Shown one piece after another: positions 28,394 through 39,114 of a stretch of DNA of 64,000 nucleotides (positions are counted from its first letter, which is position 1; each line of letters starts with the position of its first letter). Made by a program: the position numbers and the translations under genes. Origin of the DNA: Aculops lycopersici. Lineage: Eukaryota > Arthropoda > Arachnida > Trombidiformes > Eriophyidae. Below the pieces are notes generated by a model that saw nothing but the letters and a program-made list of their open reading frames with translations, was not told the DNA's origin and did no database searches. Where the stretch lies: the NCBI GenBank assembly GCA_015350385.1, contig WNKI01000001.1, forward strand, positions 7,527,433-7,591,432, read 5' to 3'.

Positions 28394-30734
28394 TTTTTTC
28401 TTTTGTTTTGTTTAGTTTTCTTTCTAATTTCGACTATTATTATAATGTTATACTATGTTTAGTTTTTGTAGGCATATAATGATCTCCTACTATACCCTAT
28501 CGAATAGTGATGTTCATTTAACACATTGAGCCATATACGCTCTTGGCATTCAAGTATCATAATGTGAGGCCTTCGGAGAGCGTTCGTAACGTAGTGTCGT
28601 GCAAGGAGACAGAGTCGCCTTGCGTTCTATGCTGCTACTGGAACTATTGCCGCCGCTGCCACGGCGTAGGGTAAACAACTAGTTTGTTTTCCACTCCCTC
28701 CTTCTTTCCCCCTTTATCTGGGTTTCCCCTCCACTGCTCTTCCCCCTTTCCCTCTATGCCTCTCTTTTTTTCCCTTTTCTTCGCTTGTTGTCTTATAGTG
28801 GGCGAATTTTACCTTGCAAATCGAAGGAATGAGCATTTAGACGCTAATTTCGAATTAGTTTAGTGGTCTATAGGACAAAGTGAGGGGGTAAATTCAAACA
28901 AAACTGATACAAATTTTCATCCCGAATTTACGAAAGAGAGTCAATTTCAAGTTTTGCGACAAGCCTGCGAGAAGGTTCGCAAAATAGAAAGAATTCATTT
29001 ACTTTATTCTTGTTTTGTACTCCTGGTTTTCAAGAATACTGCTGCCAACTTGATACCTCTGGTCCATTGCAACATACAAGCTACAATAATAATAATAACA
29101 ACAACAACAACTTCAAAATTGAGGGCTAAACGATTCGCTCGGCCAGGCAAATGGCATGCTGCAAACGCGAGTGTTTCCTGTGCCAACTTAGTTGCTTGTG
29201 GCGAGCGAGTTACTAGAGACTTAGAACTAGTGGTCTTGTTTAGTTTGGACTATTTGTGATTTCAGTATGGCAATCCAACTAACACTAGTATCATCAGCGG
29301 GGAGTCTCACCCTGGCGACAAATTTCCAAACTATCGGCAGGTGACGTAATCCCTTGTGAAGGCTCCAGTGCCACTTTTTGCGATTGCTTTTGGCATCAAT
29401 TTGCGAGCCCATAGCGACAAGACTCATACATTCGTAGCTGATGTTGATCATATATAACTGCTAGTATGCAGCAGTTACTGTTGTTGACGTGGACTAATGG
29501 ACTCTTATTCAGAAATCAATATCAACATCTAGACAGTAGCTCGCGAAACTATTTGGACCTAGACGCTAGTTAGTCAGTTATGCGAATGCATGACAGTGGG
29601 GAGACTTGCGCTCCAGGTAAATGTTGGCTTCAAGTTCAAACTTTTTTGCTATAAGTAATTGGACTCGCGCTAAAGTCCAATTACACAAACTTCTATCGAC
29701 TCGTCGTGGTCGTGTCTCATGATTGCAAGAGGGAGAAGGAGAAGCGCATCGCGCCTATTAGTCTTTCTGCTCATAGATGGAGATAGAGATGGAAATGATG
29801 AGCAATCGATTGTTGGCTGAGGATCGAGTGGCGAAAAGTCCATGTCATGTCCCGGGAAAAGTTCAATTTTTTCTCCATAGTATCTCGTTACTTCACCACG
29901 AAGAGACGTACGGTTATCAACAAAAAATTGTGAACGCTTATCCAGAGTTGAAGCTCGAAAGTCTTGCTCTCAAAAGGCCAAGTTTGTGCGCTTCAATATT
30001 TTCCAATGTTTACCCATGACCACGTCTCGCATCGACCATTAAAACCATTTGCCCCCACCCACTCCACCACGGGCAGTTGTTATCTCTCATCTACTATCAT
30101 GCGATATTCAGTCAGGTTGAATGTAGCAAAAGTTCCTTGGTATATTTTCAACTTGGCGACAATTCAATTTCACCAGTCTGTTAGATAACTATAATCTGAT
30201 TAACTCCCATCTCGTGGACATGATTGGTAATCAAGTTTTCAAAGAGATGTGTCCAATGATCGAGTTGCTGGCGAGAAATTTGACTGAATTGGATTGCATT
30301 CTGCAAAAGTCATGGCTAATAGATTGAAACAATGTACTGTCTAAATTCACATGGAAACATGGTCAGAGATCAAGCTAACCAAAAGCCTAACAACTCTCTC
30401 GACAGGTGGCGTCGAGGTGTAGCCATGATCTTGCTGGTGAAAGTGAGTGTGAGTTGACGATTCAACATCGTCTTTACATCCGGCTGCGGCTCGGTTATGC
30501 AGTACTTGGTAGACTCAAGTTGACTTGCTGAACCACCAATGAAGAGTATAGCACTAAAATTTTGTATTGTCGTCAATGTCGGATGTGACAATTTGCGCTG
30601 CTGCCTCTCTCTCTCTCTCTNNNNNNNNNNNNNNNNNNNNCTACTCGTACTACGTACTACTACGTACTCTCGTACTACGTCTACTACGTACTACTACTCT
30701 CTACTCTCTCTACTCTACTACTCTACTCTACTCT

Positions 30735-30812
<78 letters not shown>

Positions 30813-31696
30813 ACACCAAATGATAGGATTGCCAAGCGACTTAGAGAATGCAAGTGGCACTAGTTGAGAGCCAATGAAAAGCTATCATGTTATCGCCACT
30901 CTTGACAGCAGCACAAAATCGTGCGCTTTTTGTTTCCATTGTTATCATGTAATCATCGTCTTGGTGGCGGGTATCTAGCTTGTTGTAGTTCACTAACCTG
31001 CACAAGACACACACACAAACTCACACGATCGCGTTCAGATCAGTCAAGAGGTATCTGCACTTCTAGACCAGTCGTCGTAGTCGCCTGTGCTTTTCGATAG
31101 CTCACCCGCCAAAGCACCTGTTTGCTCGACACCGCCGCCCTCCAGTCTTCTTTTTTCGCCACTTGACAGTTGATTTAATCTTGGATTGTGTCCCAGCCAC
31201 CGGATTAAACGACAGGTTGTGCAAGGTAATTTTTCAATTGCCGCCATTGATCTTTAGCTATTATCAACCAAGAAACGAGATAGAAGATCAATCTCTGTGA
31301 GTGGTGAAAGCGATACCAGCAAGAGAGTCTTCAGGTTGGCTACAGAATTGACCAGTGCTTGGTCCTTTAGTGGGCTGGCCCAAGAGCTACTGCTGCTCCT
31401 GCTCCTGCTCCTATCCAACTGAGATCAGGGGCAACTTGAACCCACCCCTCAAATGTGTAACTTTGATCCTTAAACTTCCGTTCAGCTTTGAGATACCTGA
31501 CACGATTGCACTGCCGCTGTGACTTTTCGCGATTTTCTCGTCTCCAACGTTTCAGGCCAAAGTTTCGGCATCATTACCATACTGGCAAACAACAAACTTA
31601 GAATAGATTAAGAGAAACCAACCAAATTAAACTGAATAAATAAGATAACAAAAATTCACGACTAATACAGATAGAAATATCGTCCAAAAACCGAAA
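28394..31696. other. Long divergent spacer with assembly gap and CT microsatellite
   Basis: 3.3 kb between the GLMP-like gene (minus) and a secreted-protein gene (plus). It contains a polypyrimidine tract near 28680-28780, a 20-base N gap (30621-30640) and a (CT)n tract. No coding region with recognisable features. One open frame crosses the N gap and is meaningless. CACCTGTT occurs near 31114. Confidence 0.5.
30601..30809. repeat. CT/CTA microsatellite flanking an assembly gap
   Basis: (CT)n leads into 20 Ns at 30621-30640, followed by a degenerate CTA/CTC repeat with CGTACTA units and then an almost pure (CT)n tract of about 70 bp (around 30740-30808). The gap sits inside the repeat, so the true repeat length is unknown. 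Confidence 0.9.
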
Positions 31697-32242
31697 ATGA
31701 ATCCTCAAAATAGAAGCACCAGAAGTTTGAGTGTCCATTTCGCAGGAGTCTTAATGGTTTTAGTGGCAATCGTTGTGGTTGCCTGCCAAGCTCAAGATTA
31801 CGACGACGAAAACTACGGCGGCCAAGGGGGCAACAATAACCAGGGCGACAACGATGGATACAATGGCGGATATAGCGGAAACGACGACGGCTACAACCAA
31901 AATGTGCCAAACTACCAACAAAACGTCGACTCTGACGGGAGCAACCAGAGTCCAAGTAGCTACAATCCTCAGGGCGGAAGTGGCGGCGATGCCGATGGCG
32001 ACTATGAGGGCGACGATGGAACCGCAGCAGCGGCGGCCAGCTCATTGAACCCAACCGTATTGAGAGTTAGACGATCGGTGGAGAAGGAGATGACCAAGCC
32101 CGCGGCCTCAGAGGCCAAGTTGCGTGTCAAGAGACACGGAAAGTATTACATTGGTCCAGTTTATACCTATGTCAAGACCGATAAGCATGCTAATTTCAAG
32201 TGGGGAGTCAAGCACAAGGTTGGCAAGAAGCACCACGGATAA
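31697..32242 (+). CDS. Secreted Gly/Asn/Asp-rich propeptide with two furin-type sites, unknown function
   Basis: 181 aa, single exon. A hydrophobic signal segment (residues 16-31, ending ACQAQ) is followed by an acidic Gly/Asn/Asp/Tyr-rich spacer of about 85 residues without cysteines. Two dibasic furin-like sites follow: RVRR at 123-126 and RVKR at 143-146. Cleavage at the second would release a 35-residue C-terminal peptide rich in Lys, His, Tyr and aromatic residues, containing YYIGPVYTYVKTDKHANFK. The pattern suggests either a processed secreted peptide or a cuticle/silk-type protein. I do not recognise a named family. The K/H/Y-rich composition recalls the small peptide at 43302-43588. 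Confidence 0.75.
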   Translation: MNPQNRSTRSLSVHFAGVLMVLVAIVVVACQAQDYDDENYGGQGGNNNQGDNDGYNGGYSGNDDGYNQNVPNYQQNVDSDGSNQSPSSYNPQGGSGGDADGDYEGDDGTAAAAASSLNPTVLRVRRSVEKEMTKPAASEAKLRVKRHGKYYIGPVYTYVKTDKHANFKWGVKHKVGKKHHG

Positions 32243-33996
32243 GTTGAGTCAATGATTTAGTTGGGTCCCTTCTTTTGTAGCCCACGAATTAGTGCGGCTA
32301 ATGTATTATAGGAAGCATCAAAACCACCTGTTGTATTGTATTCAGATAATCCGAGAAAATTGAAATTGATTTTTCCCACTTGGATTGTCAAACCTGAAGA
32401 TTCTAAACTTTGTTATTTTTCGTGTTCACAGATGATGATTGTTGTTATTATATTTATATATATTCTATAAGTTCTTATTAAATTTGACGTAGATTGGAGC
32501 AGAAGCAGGTAATTTTTGCTGAAAAGTTGATTTGTCTCGACAAGCTAGACTCTTTGATTACCGAATTGTGGGAGATTTCAAAACGCAGAATTCAGCATTC
32601 AAAAAGGCCAAATGTCGAGAGGATTCCTGGTACTAGCTTCTGTTTTCTTACAAAGCGGAAGTTGAAGTTGACTGGTCGAATGCATAAGTTGGACTGTCAC
32701 AATAAAATGGACTCGAATTCAGGGAAAAGTGGAGACTAATCTCATAGCCAACCACAAGAATGAGAGGAACATTAATTCTTCTAAGTTATACATGTAAGGG
32801 GAAGGAGAGAGATAGAGAGACAAATGAGATGACCCATTGAGTTGGCTGGTTGGATTGGATCCAAGAAGGAAGATCCAAAGACTAGCTTCAGATTACATCG
32901 AGTCAGCGGCCTCAGTGCAGCAACCTTATAGCTGTAGTTGCTCTGAGTTTCAACCTGCCAACAAGTGATTGGTGTCGATGCTGCTTCGGCTGAAGTCATC
33001 GTTGGCGCGCGAGTAATGCCACGAATCTTCTCGACCGAGACAACCACTTGTTGGTTGCAATCAAATTGATTACCGGCCATCAAAAGTTAGGGACACAGCA
33101 AAACACTTGTTGTGTCGTTAGTGTCGCTTCTACTGTTAGTGCTGCTAGTATTATTGCCTCCACTGTTACAACTAATGCCCATCTACTTAATTTCAATAAT
33201 CGCCAATGGACGAGCGGAGCGAACCAATTGATAGGCTGGTTTCAAATGACACAAACTTGTCGTGTGGCTTCAACCACATGAGTTACTTGTCGGAGGCTAG
33301 GAATGCGTAGTGCGAGCGAACACTTTGGGAAAGTGAAGTGGAAGAGTCGAATATCATTGTTGTGTCTATACAAATTCCAACCACAAGTGGTGGCTAGATG
33401 TCAAGTCGAGCTGATTCTTGTGTCAAGTTAAAACTACAAAGCAATGAAATCAATGAGCGCCATTGATTTTTACACACTTTTTTAATCGCGGGTACAAGTG
33501 CGTAGCGAGCGAGCTAAATGGAGAGAGAACTGAGAGCTGCGAGCGAGCACACTCAAGAGTGAGGCGAAATTTGGTTTTGCTTGGGTGTCTAGCGCGAGAC
33601 TTTGTGCTAGACACAACAACAGCAGCAACAACAAACAACAAGGGAGGGGAAAAAATCAGCACAACAAGAGTACCATTGAGTGTGTTGTTGATTTCTGTTA
33701 TCAAACTCTAAAATTCAACAAAACCTCCGACCCGACGCAACATTATTGGCACCATGTCTTGATTATTCAACAAGATATGAAAATTTTATTGCAAGAAACT
33801 ATTTTAGATTATTGTATAACAAATCTATTAGGTTAATAACAAAGGAGAGAAACTACCAAAGCGCGTAGAAAGTAACTAACCTAAAATTTAGGTCTAATGA
33901 AGTGGTAACAATAGTGGGGCCAAAACAACCGAACGCGACCAATATTATCAAAGATAATATTATACATTATAATAGAAGTAGCGGTTGTAGCAAAAT
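32243..33996. other. Spacer between secreted propeptide and MOSPD1-like genes
   Basis: 1.75 kb without a recognisable gene. It holds the propeptide 3' UTR and the MOSPD1 promoter. Four AACARGTG/CACYTGTT octamers occur within about 800 bp (near 32326, 32960-32967, 33045-33052, 33104-33111). Short open frames (32494-32739, 33048-33281, 33463-33711) lack conserved features. Confidence 0.4.
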
Positions 33997-34902
33997 ATGA
34001 GCCAGTCGAGTCGTTTACTTGCCGCCGGTGGCGGCGAGAGTTCCAGAGTCGAATTACCAGTTTTCATCTCGCCAGCCGAATTAAACTATGCGCCAAATAA
34101 AAAGCGATGCCTACTCACCATATTCAACCCCTACAATAACGAAGCCCAATTTCGCATTATGACCACCAATCCAGAACGATACGACGTTAGCATAATAAAG
34201 GGAACCATAAAGCCAGGAAGAAGGATTGATATCACTATTAGACTTTACATTGATAAACTGCTCGATGATCCCACGGACGAGCCTAGAGTAATTGATTACT
34301 TTCGTGTTTCGATGCAAATGGGCCCAATGAAAGGCAGCAAGCCAATCAAAGTTCTTTGGCAAGAGTATGCCGAATCAATTGAGGCCAATGAAAGTATCTC
34401 TCCACTTATAGGAACAGGTGGTGGTGGTGTGGTTGAGGACAGGTCGCCCTCCTCCTCTAGCTCTTCGGCCAAGCTTAGAATGAAATCAATGAAACCATCG
34501 GGCGGCCTAACCTCATCAGCATCGCCAATAGGCATTATCAATTCACCCTCAACTAGTCATATATCACAACGAAATCCCAAACTATCCACCATGAAACCCA
34601 CTAGACAACAGCTAATTCAAGCCGAACTCATGAATGGAGGCTCAAACGTCAACCTGGTTTGCACTATTTGCGCTCTGGCTTGTGTTTTTACCCTATTTTT
34701 GCCACTATCAATTGACTCAGAACTTTGCAAGAAGGTCATTTCCTATCCGACTGATCAAACTTCCACCTCCACCCAAGCGGCGGCCACAGGAATAATATCT
34801 CAACTTTCAGCATTTTTTAGGATTAGCTACGAGATGAAACTTGGTTGTTCGTTTGCACTTGGTCTGTTTACATACAGGCTTATATCAACTCTTCCAGATT
34901 GA
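33997..34902 (+). CDS. MOSPD1: MOSPD1/3-like ER membrane protein (MSP domain plus two transmembrane helices)
   Basis: 301 aa, intronless. An MSP domain covers about residues 18-125. It opens with LPVFISPAELNYAP (compare LPVFVFPTELIF in human MOSPD1) followed by LTIFNPYNNEAQFRI. A Ser-rich linker leads to two hydrophobic helices near 217-238 and 278-298, the same layout as MOSPD1 and MOSPD3. MOSPD proteins are ER-resident and bind FFAT-like motifs at membrane contact sites. VAP-A/B is less likely because VAPs have one tail anchor and a coiled coil. Its 3' end faces RFC2 with 166 bp between stop codons. Confidence 0.82.
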   Translation: MSQSSRLLAAGGGESSRVELPVFISPAELNYAPNKKRCLLTIFNPYNNEAQFRIMTTNPERYDVSIIKGTIKPGRRIDITIRLYIDKLLDDPTDEPRVIDYFRVSMQMGPMKGSKPIKVLWQEYAESIEANESISPLIGTGGGGVVEDRSPSSSSSSAKLRMKSMKPSGGLTSSASPIGIINSPSTSHISQRNPKLSTMKPTRQQLIQAELMNGGSNVNLVCTICALACVFTLFLPLSIDSELCKKVISYPTDQTSTSTQAAATGIISQLSAFFRISYEMKLGCSFALGLFTYRLISTLPD

Positions 34903-35068
34903 AACCCAACTCACATATCAGAGAACATCAAATTTAGAAAGTAGGAAGCAAAACGAACTTGTGCTCAAATTGAGCGACAGTGAGAACTAAATGTAATTTT
35001 TTAAATCTGAAACTTTCTGACTTCGCATACTTTCATTTGTTTCAGAAAATAGTGCTTCATATGATTCC

Positions 35069-36129
35069 TTAATCACTGACTGTAACATATTCAGTAGACT
35101 TTTTGATGAAGTGTGAGATCAATCCTTTCATTTGCAACATAGAGTTCACGCCTTGAACTATGCGTATTTGCGAGATACCAATTTGTTTCAAGTATTCAAG
35201 CTTTGTGAATTCGGGCATCTTATAAGCTTTAACTACCCTAAACATACTGGATACTATATCCTCCGTACAGTAGCCGAGTTTGTATAGATGGGTCAGAGAT
35301 TTTTCAGCCTCTTCCAAGTCTCGCTTCAAACAGCATTCAATAATACTTTGGATAACCACGGGCGGTGGCTCATCACAAACCTTGAACACATTCTCTTCGG
35401 TTATCTTCTCAAATCCATCATAAGTAGATTGTAGGTTGTTTATAGCTTGTCGCATATCACCCTGGGCCGTGTAAATGATGGCATCGATACCTTTAGTGTC
35501 ATACTCAACACTCATCTCCTTACAAATACTGATCATCTTCTCGCGTAACTGGCTCTCGTTCAATCGATTGAACTTGACCACAGCACATCTCGACTGGATT
35601 GGCTCAATAATTTTGTCGAATAAATTGCAAGCAAATGCAAATCTAGTTGTCTTGGAGTATATTTCTATGATACGACGAAGTGCCTGCTGGGCGGACTCGG
35701 TCATGGCATCCGCTTCGTCTAATATAACGAGCTTCTGCTTTCCAGGATCAAGGGTAACCTTAGCTTGAGCAAACATCTTGATCTTGTTACGAACAACATC
35801 TAGTCCACGCTCGTTACTTGCGTTCAATTCTAACACTGCATCCTTCATGTGAGTTCCTAGGATCTTACGAGCCATGCACAAAATCACAGTCGTCTTACCA
35901 CATCCAGGTGGCCCATGAAGGATGATATTCGGCATATTGCCCTCCTTGGCAAACTGAGCCAACCTACCGACAGCCTCCTCATTTCCAACGATATCTTCAA
36001 ACTCTTTGGGTCTGAACTTCTCGACCCTACGGTTGTCATTGTGAATTGCAGAGTTTCGTGTTAGATAGTATGTTATGATTGTGAAAACAACTCATCTGGT
36101 CGGTGTTTATGTCATACTTACCAAGCCAT
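35069..36129 (-). CDS. RFC2: Replication factor C subunit 2 (40 kDa), with 8-nt first coding exon
   Basis: Join of 36122-36129 (ATGGCTTG) and 35069-36026, with a 95-nt intron (36027-36121) of donor TTG|GTAAGT and acceptor CGTAG|GGTC. Splicing gives MAWVEKFRPKEFEDIVGNE, which restores the WVEKYRP start typical of RFC small subunits. Total 321 aa. RFC is the clamp loader that places PCNA on primed DNA. Walker A GPPGCGKT is at 41-48, Walker B DEAD at 106-109, and the SRC motif follows in IIEPIQSRCAV. VFKVCDEP and the C-terminal GVNSMLQMKG block assign it to RFC2 rather than RFC4 or RFC5. DAD1 starts divergently 365 bp away. Confidence 0.93.
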
Positions 36130-36494
36130 TTTGTGAAAATATGTTGTAAGCTAATGTAATAGTATCATTAGAATTAGAGATAACAAATAAACCATGGAGT
36201 AAAAGATCAACAGGCCAATGTAACCAGCGCGAGTCAATGTGGAAAACGCGTGCAGATCTATTAGCAGAACTCACCGCTTGGCGGCAGTGGCCTCTTTCTC
36301 ATAAGCACAGGAGATTCTTCACAAACTTTGCTCAGACATGAATGTCCGCGTGGACGCTTGTCAGAAAATAATATTACAACAACCTGTGAAAGTCACCTTG
36401 TTATCATCATCAACAAATGTAGCATTGAAATTCCTTGACATCCAACAGATATTATATAACTCGACAAGATAAACTTAAATAGCACAAATAGATA
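36130..36494. promoter_or_regulatory. Shared divergent promoter region, RFC2 / DAD1
   Basis: 365 bp between the start codons of RFC2 (minus) and DAD1 (plus) must contain both core promoters. No strong TATA box is evident for either direction. Confidence 0.5.
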
Positions 36495-36788
36495 ATGGCC
36501 GCTGGAAAAACATTAACGAAATTAGCCAATTCAGCAACGATAGAGACTCTATTGGATTTGAAGGACCCAATCAATGCTTATTTGTTAGCCATCTTCTTGA
36601 CCGGCGTATTCCAATTTGCCTACGTATTATTGGTGGGCACCTTCCCATTCAACTCCTTCCTGGCCGGTTTTCTATCTTGTGTCACGTCATTCGTCTTAGG
36701 TGTTTGTTTAAAGAAAACGGGTGAATTCAAGGGATTCCTATTCGCCCATCTGGTATTACACCTAGCAGTTCTCATGCTTATTGGTTAA
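36495..36788 (+). CDS. DAD1: DAD1, oligosaccharyltransferase subunit, with shortened loop
   Basis: 97 aa, intronless. DAD1 (Ost2) is a small integral subunit of the ER oligosaccharyltransferase that N-glycosylates nascent proteins. The hallmark block YVLLVGTFPFNSFLAGFLSCV is nearly identical to the human protein, and the C-terminal helix ends in a hydrophobic stretch plus Gly. The hydrophilic loop between the second and third helices is about 15-18 residues shorter than in human DAD1 (113 aa), leaving KKTGEFKGFLFA. AATAAA motifs follow at about 36820 and 36845. Confidence 0.9.
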   Translation: MAAGKTLTKLANSATIETLLDLKDPINAYLLAIFLTGVFQFAYVLLVGTFPFNSFLAGFLSCVTSFVLGVCLKKTGEFKGFLFAHLVLHLAVLMLIG

Positions 36789-37007
36789 TCTAGCAGTAGG
36801 ATACCTGCCAATTTTATGCAATAAATCATACTTATCTAATGAAACAATAAATTTATTTATATCACCCGACAACCTGGAATTCTATAACACGAGTCACTAC
36901 GAAACCCATAGATTCTTTTGATCATCATCAAAATTTTGACACCAACATCAACACAAAGCAGCTCGATACTCGTTGAATTTCATGATAGACATAACAAATC
37001 ATCGGAT

Positions 37008-38279
37008 ATGATACACATGAACTTGTCCACAAGTCGCATACCCGCTCCATCTACTCGTGAACGAGTCATAGGAAATCTACTACAATCTCGCAATCTCTTC
37101 AACACTCAAACTGTCGAGTATGAACTTACTGCAGTCTACTCCTTAGATCTTGACCCTACAAGGAATTTTCTTCTTGCTGGCTTATCTAACGGTTGCGTAG
37201 ACTTGCAAGGCGTTCAGGATCCCAGCATTGGAACACTTGATCAAATAGCACGAATCGGCGTTAGCAACAACAATTGTAACAGAGTTCAATGGAGCCCAGG
37301 TGACGAGCAATTCTTCTCGAGTTTAGACAAGCATGCACTATACCTAGTAGATCCAGTTGAGTGTAGGGTAATTGATGAGTTCAGATTTGATTTAGCAACC
37401 AACTGGTCAGAGTGGAATCCAAATGACCGAAAACTCATAGCAGTTTGCGCCAATGACTCTCAAGTTCGGTTGGTTGATATTAGGAGTGGTAGCTCAGTTC
37501 AGACAATTATTCTGGAGGCGAAATCTGGCCTTTCGTCTCACCGAGCCAATAGATGTCTATGGTCAAATCATGACCTTAGCTGTTTAATAGTAGGCGACAA
37601 TGAAGGTTACATTCATATCTATGACACAAGACACTCATCGAAACCACAACTGTTAGTTGGAGAAGAAATTGGGCAGATATCAGGTATGTCGTTTACAAAT
37701 GACAACACTACCATCATCACATCTCAAGGTCCTGCCAATAGCTTGATAGAATGGAACTTCGACCGATGTTCTTTGACACCAAAACCTGCAAAGTTTGCCC
37801 ACAGAACACTTGTTGAAGATGAGGCCGAGCAAAACAACAATAATAGTCAGCCAACTAGCTCTAACCATCGCCACCCAGGTCTCAACGTGAGGGCATCTAA
37901 AACATGGTCCTCCAAGAAGAGAGAATCATTGACATCTCGACAAAGGCCTCTGCCTGTGGATGCATATGTGAGATGTCAATTCTACGTATCAGATAGACAT
38001 CTATTTTGTCCAGAGAGGAAAATATCGTCTAATTGCAAAAAAGAACTCGCAATATATGATCTGAACACAGGAAGCTTGATAAAAACTTTAAACTCGGATG
38101 AGATTATGTGTCAAGGGACATATGCAGTCACGGGTCTACTTCCTGAGGCCTTAGTTTTATATGTTGGCGGACGCAAGAAATTAAGACTTTGGACAATAGA
38201 TGAGGGTTACCAGAAAAAACTCGAGGAGAAAGTCAAGCGATTCCATACAACAACATGGGATTCAGAGGAGGATATGTAG
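37008..38279 (+). CDS. ERCC8: ERCC8/CSA-like WD40 protein, transcription-coupled repair
   Basis: 423 aa, intronless. The frame is open from 36918, but that codon is TTG; the first ATG is 37008, with a second at 37017. A WD40 propeller runs through the protein. Segments align in order with human CSA: TAVYSLDLDPTRNFLLAGLS with the first blade, NRVQWSPGDEQFFSSLDKH with VQWYPHDTGMFTSSSFDK, and a C-terminal TTWDSEEDM tail resembling AWSSSDEE. CSA is the substrate receptor of a CUL4-DDB1 ubiquitin ligase acting on stalled RNA polymerase II. The sequence is divergent, with an Asn/Ser/His-rich insert near residues 295-340. A different WD40 family cannot be fully excluded. Confidence 0.7.
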   Translation: MIHMNLSTSRIPAPSTRERVIGNLLQSRNLFNTQTVEYELTAVYSLDLDPTRNFLLAGLSNGCVDLQGVQDPSIGTLDQIARIGVSNNNCNRVQWSPGDEQFFSSLDKHALYLVDPVECRVIDEFRFDLATNWSEWNPNDRKLIAVCANDSQVRLVDIRSGSSVQTIILEAKSGLSSHRANRCLWSNHDLSCLIVGDNEGYIHIYDTRHSSKPQLLVGEEIGQISGMSFTNDNTTIITSQGPANSLIEWNFDRCSLTPKPAKFAHRTLVEDEAEQNNNNSQPTSSNHRHPGLNVRASKTWSSKKRESLTSRQRPLPVDAYVRCQFYVSDRHLFCPERKISSNCKKELAIYDLNTGSLIKTLNSDEIMCQGTYAVTGLLPEALVLYVGGRKKLRLWTIDEGYQKKLEEKVKRFHTTTWDSEEDM

Positions 38280-38383
38280 ACTACAAGCAATGAGTTTGTC
38301 TGTTACCATCTTTAAGAGTTTTAACATGAGTTTGTAAATCGATCGTCTCAAATTTTTTTGCATTATCGCAGTTGGCAACAAGA

Positions 38384-38836
38384 CTACTGGTTCAAGTCTG
38401 GATGCAGTATTTTCCAGGGGATCTCGCTCTCAGGTCTATGCGCTCCATATTCGTTCAAATTGATTGGAGGTATTGTGTCAGGTGGCAGAGTTTTGTAAAT
38501 CTTTTCACCATAAAGGGTGCCCAACTTCCAACCTGGAACATTTTTCATCAGTTCCATCTCGTAGTCTCGCATTCTGTGTAACTGTTTCAAAAACGATCGT
38601 TCCCTCTCGGCGTCCATAAAAGGTATAACGGCAATATAATGTTCAACATCCTCAACTTGGTAAGCAAACATACGCCTTCTGAATTCTCTGATGTAGTTCC
38701 AACCATACACAGACATTCCAAAGATAATGACACCTAGATAGAACTGCTTAAGCAATGGCTTTGGTGCAACCCGTTCAACTTTGATGGAGCCAAAGCCGCC
38801 CGGCGGCGGCATATCCTGAAAAGCCTTGCCCTCCAT
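38384..38836 (-). CDS. NDUFA13: NDUFA13 (GRIM-19), mitochondrial complex I accessory subunit
   Basis: 150 aa, intronless. The signature QDMPPPGGFGSIKVER at residues 7-22 matches QDMPPPGGYGPIDYKR of human NDUFA13. One transmembrane helix near 32-50 (FYLGVIIFGMSVYGW) is followed by a long helical region and ELMKNVPGWKLG, equivalent to IMKDVPDWKVG. NDUFA13 spans the inner membrane in complex I. The C-terminus differs from vertebrates. It converges on ERCC8 with 104 bp between stops. Confidence 0.9.
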   Translation of the reverse strand: MEGKAFQDMPPPGGFGSIKVERVAPKPLLKQFYLGVIIFGMSVYGWNYIREFRRRMFAYQVEDVEHYIAVIPFMDAERERSFLKQLHRMRDYEMELMKNVPGWKLGTLYGEKIYKTLPPDTIPPINLNEYGAHRPESEIPWKILHPDLNQ

Positions 38837-39114
38837 TTGTGAGCTCCCCGATGACTAGGGCTGTTCTTATTGAGCGGTCAGCTTGGGTCTAAAGCTATCC
38901 CAAGCTAGAGCTGATAATAATGATTATATTTACTCTATGTAGATGAGTAATAATGGTAATAAATAAGCATAAATGTATGTGCAATGATGGTTTGTTGTTG
39001 TAATCATAAAGGGCAAACGCGAGAAAGGGAAAAATCATAAGCCTCAATGTGCTCGAACTTTACCAACTGCGAGAATTATAAAAGTACAGTGCGGAACAGA
39101 AAAATCATATTCTG

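Noticed and set aside
30539..30863. Two frames spanning the N gap
   Set aside because: They cross undefined bases and a CT microsatellite; the translation is Leu/Ser repeat only.
36918..37007. 30-residue extension of the ERCC8-like protein
   Set aside because: It begins at TTG; ATG at 37008 is the first start.
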